NCBI GenBank assembly: GCA_934667465.1
Contig: CAKUMG010000354.1
Location: 1-6,420 of the forward strand
DNA length: 6,420 nt
Reading direction: 5' to 3'
DNA from: an uncultured Actinoplanes sp.
GTDB lineage: Bacteria; Actinomycetota; Actinomycetes; Mycobacteriales; Micromonosporaceae
Part shown: positions 1 to 3,652 of the stretch, piece by piece
How the letters are laid out: every line of letters starts with the position of its first letter
How positions within the stretch are numbered: position 1 is the stretch's first letter
Program-made: the position numbers and the translations under genes
The notes under the pieces: model-generated
Database searches by the model: none
What the model was told of the DNA's origin: nothing
Seen by the model: the letters and a program-made list of their open reading frames with translations, nothing else

Positions 1-546
1 ATCATCGACGACTTCGGTACCAAGCCGGTGGATCTGCTCGGCTTCTCGCTGGGTGGAGCCGTGGTGGCTGCCGCAGCGGCCCTGCGGCCCGACCAGATCC
101 GTCGCCTGGTGCCGGTGGGTGGCCTGGTGCGGGCGGACGCGTACATGAAGAACCTCATCGGTCTGACGCTGAGCCTGCGCCACGACCCGCTGGCCTTCGG
201 ACGGGTCCTGACCACCACGGCGTTCAGTCCCCGCTTCATCAACAGCCTGGACAGGCTGGAGCAGGTCGACGAGATGGGCGCGGAGCTCAGCCCGTCCCGT
301 GGCAGGGTGCGGCAGCTCGAGCTGCTCGTCCGGGTCGACATCCGCGAGCTCGTGCGCCGGGTGCAGGCGGAAACCCTGGTGGTCGCCTGCTACCCGGACG
401 CCGCGGTGCCGACCGAGCACTCCCGCGAGCTGCACGCCGCAATCCCGGACTCGACCTATCTGGAGGTCGACAGCGGCCACATGGTGATGGTCGAGAAGCC
501 GGACGAGTTCGTGAAGCTGGTCACCGAGTTCCTGCACAAGGCCTGA
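1..546 (+). CDS. Alpha/beta-fold hydrolase, C-terminal part (5' end outside window)
   Basis: The frame is open from base 1 and ends with TGA at 544-546, giving 181 visible residues; the true start lies upstream. A GTG at 28 is not a credible start, because it would remove the strand before the nucleophile. The nucleophile elbow GFSLGG is at visible residues 14-19 with the candidate catalytic Ser at 16. A candidate acid Asp is at 133 in YPDAAVP and the His at 160 in SGHM, followed by the usual EKPDEF tail. Spacing and order match the small alpha/beta hydrolases (esterase, lactonase or C-C hydrolase types). The missing N-terminal part would hold the first strands and the HG oxyanion motif. The substrate cannot be read from sequence. 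It lies 103 nt before the next gene on the same strand, so membership in the same transcription unit is possible but unproven. Confidence 0.85.
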   Translation: MIDDFGTKPVDLLGFSLGGAVVAAAAALRPDQIRRLVPVGGLVRADAYMKNLIGLTLSLRHDPLAFGRVLTTTAFSPRFINSLDRLEQVDEMGAELSPSRGRVRQLELLVRVDIRELVRRVQAETLVVACYPDAAVPTEHSRELHAAIPDSTYLEVDSGHMVMVEKPDEFVKLVTEFLHKA

Positions 547-563
547 CCGCGCCGCTCGGCGGT

Positions 564-614
564 GAGGCGGGCGCGGACCGGCCGATATGCGCCGAAGCGT
601 GACATGCCCGCCTC
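564..614. repeat. 9-bp inverted repeat in the gap before the DJ-1-like gene
   Basis: GAGGCGGGC at 564-572 is the exact reverse complement of GCCCGCCTC at 606-614, with 33 nt between them. A smaller CGCCG-CT-CGGCG hairpin (550-561) sits just before it. The arms could form a long stem-loop in the leader of the DJ-1-like gene, or mark an operator. No T-tract follows, so a classical intrinsic terminator is not supported. Within the loop, GATATG (584-589) weakly resembles a -10 box, but no convincing -35 box accompanies it. The whole gap 547-649 holds no other gene that I can support. Confidence 0.4.
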
Positions 615-649
615 TCCGGCCGCCGGCGACCACGAACGGAGGAGGACCC

Positions 650-1348
650 ATGGCAAAGATCTTGCTTGCCGTCAGCAGCCACGACAGGCTGGGAGAGACT
701 GGCCGGACGACTGGATACAGCGTCTCCGAGGCGGCCCACCCCTATTACGTATTCACCGCGGCCGGTCACGAGGTCGACTTCGTCTCCGTGCGCGGCGGTG
801 AACCGCCCGCTGTTGTCTTCGAGGGCGAGGAGGACGACCCGCAGATCGTCTCCTTCCTCGCCGATGAGGCCGTCAAGGCCAAGCTCGCGGCGACCCGGCC
901 CGCCGCGCAGGTGTCCCCGGAGGACTACGCCGCGATCTTCTACGTCGGCGGCCACGGTGCGATGTGGGATTTCCCCGAGTCGCCCGACCTGGCCCGGATC
1001 GCGATCGGGGTCTACCAGCGCGGCGGTGTGGTCTCGGCCGTATGCCACGGCCCGGCGGCCCTGGTGAACCTGCGGCTGCCCGACGGATCGCTGCTGGTGG
1101 ACGGCCGGCGGATCAGCTCCTTCACCAACGAGGAGGAGCAGACCCTGGGCCTGGTCGAGGTCATGCCATTTCTGCTGGAGGACAGGCTCAAGGAGCGAGG
1201 CGCGGTGCACACCAAGTCCGGTCCCTACGCCGCACACACCGAGAACGACCGCCGGGTCGTGACCGGTCAGAACCCCGCCTCGGCGGCACCGGTGGCGGAA
1301 CTCGTGGTGGCCGAGATCGTGCAGGCCGGAGCCGCCCGCTCGCGCTGA
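650..1348 (+). CDS. DJ-1/PfpI family protein, Hsp31-like (type 1 glutamine amidotransferase fold)
   Basis: This is a 232-residue protein. The ATG at 650 is chosen because GGAGGAGGA (638-646) lies directly upstream and the protein then begins with the typical first strand MAKILLAVSS. Family features in order: Glu27 in the SVSEAAHPY segment, equivalent to the conserved active-site Glu; the GGHGAMWDFP loop (100-109); the nucleophile elbow AVCHGPAAL with Cys132 and His133; and SFTNEEE (157-163). Length and motifs fit the Hsp31/HchA-like branch, whose members are described as glutathione-independent glyoxalases, protein or nucleotide deglycases, or chaperones. True glutamine amidotransferase activity is not expected, as no synthetase partner is present. 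It is cytosolic, with no signal peptide. Its role beside an indigoidine-type synthetase is unknown; detoxifying reactive carbonyls or a tailoring step is only inference. The active-site residues look intact. Confidence 0.9.
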   Translation: MAKILLAVSSHDRLGETGRTTGYSVSEAAHPYYVFTAAGHEVDFVSVRGGEPPAVVFEGEEDDPQIVSFLADEAVKAKLAATRPAAQVSPEDYAAIFYVGGHGAMWDFPESPDLARIAIGVYQRGGVVSAVCHGPAALVNLRLPDGSLLVDGRRISSFTNEEEQTLGLVEVMPFLLEDRLKERGAVHTKSGPYAAHTENDRRVVTGQNPASAAPVAELVVAEIVQAGAARSR

Positions 1349-1349
1349 G

Positions 1350-1372
1350 CGTCGGACCGGGCACCACCGACG
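1350..1372. repeat. Small stem-loop between the DJ-1-like and TrpF-like genes
   Basis: CGTCGG (1350-1355) pairs with CCGACG (1367-1372) around an 11-nt loop, starting 2 nt after the DJ-1-like stop codon. It is followed by a direct repeat of GACGGCCG at 1369-1376 and 1379-1386. The stem is short for such GC-rich DNA and has no T-tract. It may tune read-through between the two genes or be chance. The gap is only 57 nt and also holds the Shine-Dalgarno site GAGGGAG (1393-1399) of the next gene. Confidence 0.25.
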
Positions 1373-1405
1373 GCCGGTGACGGCCGACAACCGAGGGAGA
1401 CGACT

Positions 1406-2098
1406 ATGCAGGGTTTGATCCAGGTGGCGGGCGTCATCGATCAGGCCGAAGCGGACCTGATCATCGAGGAGGGCGCCGACTGGCTGGGCTTCGCACTGCG
1501 CCTGCCGGCGAAGAACGAGGACCTGTCGGAAGCCGACGCGGCGGCGATCATCAAGCGCATCCAGCCGGAGCACAAGGGCGTCATCATCACCTATCTGACC
1601 GACGCCGACGAGGTGAAGTCGTTCTGCGCCGAGATGGGTGTCGGCGCGATCCAGCTGCACGGTGACATCACCCCCACGGAACTGCGCCGGCTGCGACGCA
1701 TCGCCCCCGACCTCTACCTGCTCAAGAGTTTGGTGGTGAGGAAGGACAACATCGGGGAGTTGTCCCGCATCGTCACGGACGCCGCCGAGTGGGTCGACAT
1801 GTTCATCACCGACACCTTCAACCCGAGTACCGGTGCCAAGGGCGCGACAGGCCTGGTGCACGACTGGGACATCAGCGCCGAGCTGGTACGCCTGTCGCCG
1901 CGGCCGTTGATGCTGGCCGGCGGGCTCGACCCGGAGAATGTCGCGGCCGCGATCGAACGGGTCCGCCCGGCGGCCGTCGACGCGCACACCGGCCTGGAGA
2001 ACGCCACCCGCCGCAAGGACCGGCTGAAGGTGCGAACCTTCGTCGAGGAGGCCCGCAAGGCCTTCACCCGGGTCGCCGGCGAAACCCCGCAGCGGTGA
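1406..2098 (+). CDS. TrpF-like TIM-barrel protein lacking the catalytic cysteine
   Basis: This 230-residue protein aligns along its length with phosphoribosylanthranilate isomerase (TrpF). ATG 1406 follows GAGGGAG with good spacing. Family landmarks: EEGADWLGF (21-29), AIQLHG (81-86), ITDTF with the candidate general-acid Asp136, GLVHDWD (149-155), the phosphate-binding loop LAGGLDPENV (170-179) and a VDAHTGLE segment (191-198) where TrpF has VDVSSGVE. The usual N-terminal KICGIT motif reads QVAGVI, so the general-base Cys is Ala8. The Arg-containing substrate loop after the second strand (SKRY in Thermotoga TrpF) reads AKNEDL. Classical tryptophan synthesis is therefore unlikely, and no other trp gene is nearby. 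It probably keeps a phosphorylated sugar-like ligand or has taken on another reaction. The stop codon overlaps the start of the phosphoribosyltransferase gene, which implies coupled expression and a shared pathway. Confidence 0.85.
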   Translation: MQGLIQVAGVIDQAEADLIIEEGADWLGFALRLPAKNEDLSEADAAAIIKRIQPEHKGVIITYLTDADEVKSFCAEMGVGAIQLHGDITPTELRRLRRIAPDLYLLKSLVVRKDNIGELSRIVTDAAEWVDMFITDTFNPSTGAKGATGLVHDWDISAELVRLSPRPLMLAGGLDPENVAAAIERVRPAAVDAHTGLENATRRKDRLKVRTFVEEARKAFTRVAGETPQR

Positions 2099-2778
2099 GC
2101 ACCGTGACGCGGGGGACGACGCCGGCGGTCGAGGAGGCGGTGCACGTGCTGCCCCAGACCAGCCAGCTGCGGGCGTTGCACGCCACCATCCGCGACCGCT
2201 CCGCCGATCGGGAGACCTTCGTCCGGGACGCGGGCCGGATCATCCGCCGGCTGGTGGAGGCCGCGCTGGACCTGCTCCCGTTCGAGACGTACGACGTGCA
2301 GACCCCGGTCGGGCGTACCTACCACGGCATGCGCATCGGCGTCCCGTTCTGCGGCGTGGCCGTTGCGCGGGCCGGCGAAAGCATGGAGGCGGGGCTGCGG
2401 GCGGTCGAACCGGGTGTCCGGATCGGCAAGATCCTTGTCCAGCGGGACACCGTGACGAAGCAGCCGCGGCTGTACTACTCGAAGCTGCCCGACGACATCG
2501 CGGACCGGCACGTGCTGCTGCTCGATCCGATGCTCGCGACCGGCGGCACCGCGCTGGCCGCCATCGACGTGCTGATCGGCAGCGGCGTGCCGGCGGACCA
2601 CATCGTCTTCGTCAACCTGCTGTCGGCGCCGGAGGGCATCGCTGTGGTCCGCGGCCGCTTTCCCCAGGTCCGCATGGTGACCTCGGCCGTCGAGGAGCGG
2701 CTCAACGAGAACGCCTACATGCTGCCGGGCATCGGGGACTTCGGCGACCGGTACTTCGGCACGGAACCCCTCCGTTGA
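2095..2778 (+). CDS. Uracil phosphoribosyltransferase, Fur1-like; possible self-resistance enzyme
   Basis: Predicted reaction: uracil + PRPP to UMP + PPi, in the cytosol. The 227-residue reading from GTG 2095 overlaps the TrpF-like stop by 4 nt (GTGA). GTG 2104 and GTG 2146 are alternatives, and 2146 has the best Shine-Dalgarno. Landmarks: LPQTSQLRAL (19-28), CGVAVARAGESME (86-98), the GKILVQRD strand (111-118), the PRPP loop LLLDPMLATGGTA (141-153), and the C-terminal uracil-binding segment PGIGDFGDRYFGT (211-223). The LPQT start, RAGESME and GDFGDR resemble yeast Fur1 more than ordinary bacterial Upp (RAGLGM and GDAGD in my memory of the family). All active-site segments look intact. In the minimycin cluster, MinD, a UPRT encoded with an IndC-type NRPS, gives self-resistance by raising UMP; the same role is plausible here, as is a salvage or biosynthetic role. 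Confidence 0.93.
   Translation: MSTVTRGTTPAVEEAVHVLPQTSQLRALHATIRDRSADRETFVRDAGRIIRRLVEAALDLLPFETYDVQTPVGRTYHGMRIGVPFCGVAVARAGESMEAGLRAVEPGVRIGKILVQRDTVTKQPRLYYSKLPDDIADRHVLLLDPMLATGGTALAAIDVLIGSGVPADHIVFVNLLSAPEGIAVVRGRFPQVRMVTSAVEERLNENAYMLPGIGDFGDRYFGTEPLR
2131..2137 (+). promoter_or_regulatory. Shine-Dalgarno site supporting an alternative UPRT start at GTG 2146
   Basis: GAGGAGG lies 8 nt before GTG 2146, inside the reading frame that starts at 2095. The upstream GTG 2095 has no clear Shine-Dalgarno and would rely on coupling to the TrpF-like gene; GTG 2104 has only GGTGAG (2094-2099). Starting at 2146 gives a 210-residue protein beginning M-LPQTSQL, which keeps the whole conserved core. 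The site could equally be chance, because GAGGAG encodes Glu-Glu here. Confidence 0.4.
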
Positions 2779-2804
2779 CACCCCCGAAGGAGCACAGTCA
2801 CGCC

Positions 2805-3485
2805 ATGACGAACGCCGACAGCGACGACATCGTCCGGCTTGCCGTCGTCTACTACTCCGGCACCGGCAACGTCCACAAGCTCGCCACGGCGGCGGCCGAG
2901 GCGGGGGAGAAGGCAGGCGCGCAGACCCGCCTCTGCCGGGTGCCCGAGTACGTCGACCAGTCACTGGCGCCGGAGTTCACCGAGTGGACCGAGGCGTGGT
3001 CGGAGCACGCCGCGGCGGTCCGGGGCCAGCCGGGCGCGTCCGTTTCCGACCTCGAGTGGGCGGACGCCGTCCTGTGGGGCACCCCGGGGCGCTTCGGGCT
3101 GCTCGCCGCGCCGCTCAAGCACTTCATCGACCTGGCCTGGCCGCTGCACGCCCGGCGCGGGCTGGCCGGCAAGGTCATGTCGTCGTTCGTCTCGACCGGC
3201 GCCCCGCACGGCGGCCAGGAGGGCACCATCCTGTCGCTGAACACCGTCTTCTACCACTGGGGAGCGGTCATCGTGCCACCCGGCGTCGCGGATGACATCC
3301 AACTCGCACCGAGCAACGGCAACCCGTACGGCGTCAGCGCGGTCTCCGGCCCGAAGGCAGTCCCCGGGCGGCTGGCGGAGAACGTCACCGACGACAACCT
3401 CGCCGCCATCGGATACCAGACCCGCCGGATGGTCGGTGTCGCCGCTGCGCTGAGGCAGGCGTCGCGGCCCGTCGTGGCCCACTGA
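2805..3485 (+). CDS. WrbA-type flavodoxin-fold NAD(P)H:quinone oxidoreductase
   Basis: This 226-residue protein begins at ATG 2805, with GAAGGAG (2786-2792) upstream, 26 nt after the UPRT stop. An in-frame TTG at 2775 would add ten residues but lacks a ribosome site. The FMN phosphate-binding loop is VYYSGTGNVHKLA (15-27). GTPGRFGLLAAPLKHFID (92-109) and STGAPHGGQEGTILSL (130-145) match the WrbA signatures, and HWGAVIVPPG (151-160) follows as in WrbA. Such enzymes bind FMN and reduce quinones by two electrons with NAD(P)H. The segment around 50-80 differs from what I recall of E. coli WrbA, and the length is somewhat over the usual ~200. Placed just before an indigoidine-type synthetase gene, it could reduce or protect against the quinonoid pigment, or supply a redox step in tailoring; this is inference. 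No membrane segment or signal peptide is seen. Confidence 0.9.
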   Translation: MTNADSDDIVRLAVVYYSGTGNVHKLATAAAEAGEKAGAQTRLCRVPEYVDQSLAPEFTEWTEAWSEHAAAVRGQPGASVSDLEWADAVLWGTPGRFGLLAAPLKHFIDLAWPLHARRGLAGKVMSSFVSTGAPHGGQEGTILSLNTVFYHWGAVIVPPGVADDIQLAPSNGNPYGVSAVSGPKAVPGRLAENVTDDNLAAIGYQTRRMVGVAAALRQASRPVVAH

Positions 3486-3487
3486 CC

Positions 3488-3503
3488 CCGGCGGCACCGC
3501 CGG
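3488..3503 (+). terminator. GC hairpin directly after the WrbA-like gene
   Basis: CCGGCG (3488-3493) pairs perfectly with CGCCGG (3498-3503) around a GCAC tetraloop, 2 nt after the stop codon at 3483-3485. There is no T-tract. In actinomycetes hairpins without U-tails are sometimes proposed as terminators, so it may reduce read-through or protect the mRNA 3' end. In DNA this GC-rich, a 6-bp stem could also be chance. Confidence 0.35.
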
Positions 3504-3510
3504 ATCCGAG

Positions 3511-3548
3511 CCGGCCGGTCCCGGATGCCACCGTGACCGGCCGGTCCC
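3511..3548. repeat. Direct repeat with palindromic core, candidate operator upstream of the NRPS
   Basis: CCGGCCGGTCCC occurs identically at 3511-3522 and 3537-3548, 26 nt apart start to start. The second copy lies in a perfect 12-bp palindrome, GACCGGCCGGTC (3535-3546). The first copy is additionally flanked by ATCCG (3504-3508) and CGGAT (3522-3526). The related GGACCGGCCG occurs at 575-584 in the other long gap. Palindromic sites spaced by a few helical turns fit a dimeric repressor, but the high GC content makes CCGG-rich palindromes common. Confidence 0.35.
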
Positions 3549-3554
3549 TGCTGC

Positions 3555-3575
3555 GCGGGTCGTCGCCCGACCCGC
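3555..3575 (+). terminator. Strong hairpin between the WrbA-like gene and the NRPS gene
   Basis: GCGGGTCG (3555-3562) pairs perfectly with CGACCCGC (3568-3575) around a 5-nt loop, the most stable short hairpin I found in the window. The following bases TCTTGCGTCT are mildly T-rich, so this is a candidate intrinsic terminator or attenuator. If it ends the upstream operon, the synthetase gene needs its own promoter in 3576-3643; I see no clear -10/-35 pair there, only a small GATCG-AC-CGATC repeat (3618-3629). Confidence 0.45.
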
Positions 3576-3652
3576 TCTTGCGTCTCCTCGGCGTGCAGCA
3601 GCCGCCGTAACCGGCGAGATCGACCGATCGCCACTGATCCGATGAGGAATCC

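Noticed and set aside
587..649. Upstream start (GTG 587) for the DJ-1-like gene
   Set aside because: It would add 21 residues of unrelated sequence before the conserved first strand, and the strong Shine-Dalgarno at 638-646 serves ATG 650.
521..1987. Long open frame on the - strand (488 codons)
   Set aside because: It lies opposite the DJ-1-like and TrpF-like genes, whose protein families are clear. The translation is Arg/Gly/Asp/His-rich with no recognisable domain, typical of antisense frames in GC-rich DNA.
1406..2098. Naming the TrpF-like gene trpF, a tryptophan pathway gene
   Set aside because: The catalytic Cys is replaced by Ala and no other trp genes flank it; the housekeeping symbol would mislead.
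1714..2964. Long open frame on the - strand (416 codons)
   Set aside because: It covers the TrpF-like and UPRT genes in antisense; Arg/Pro-rich low-complexity start and no family motif.
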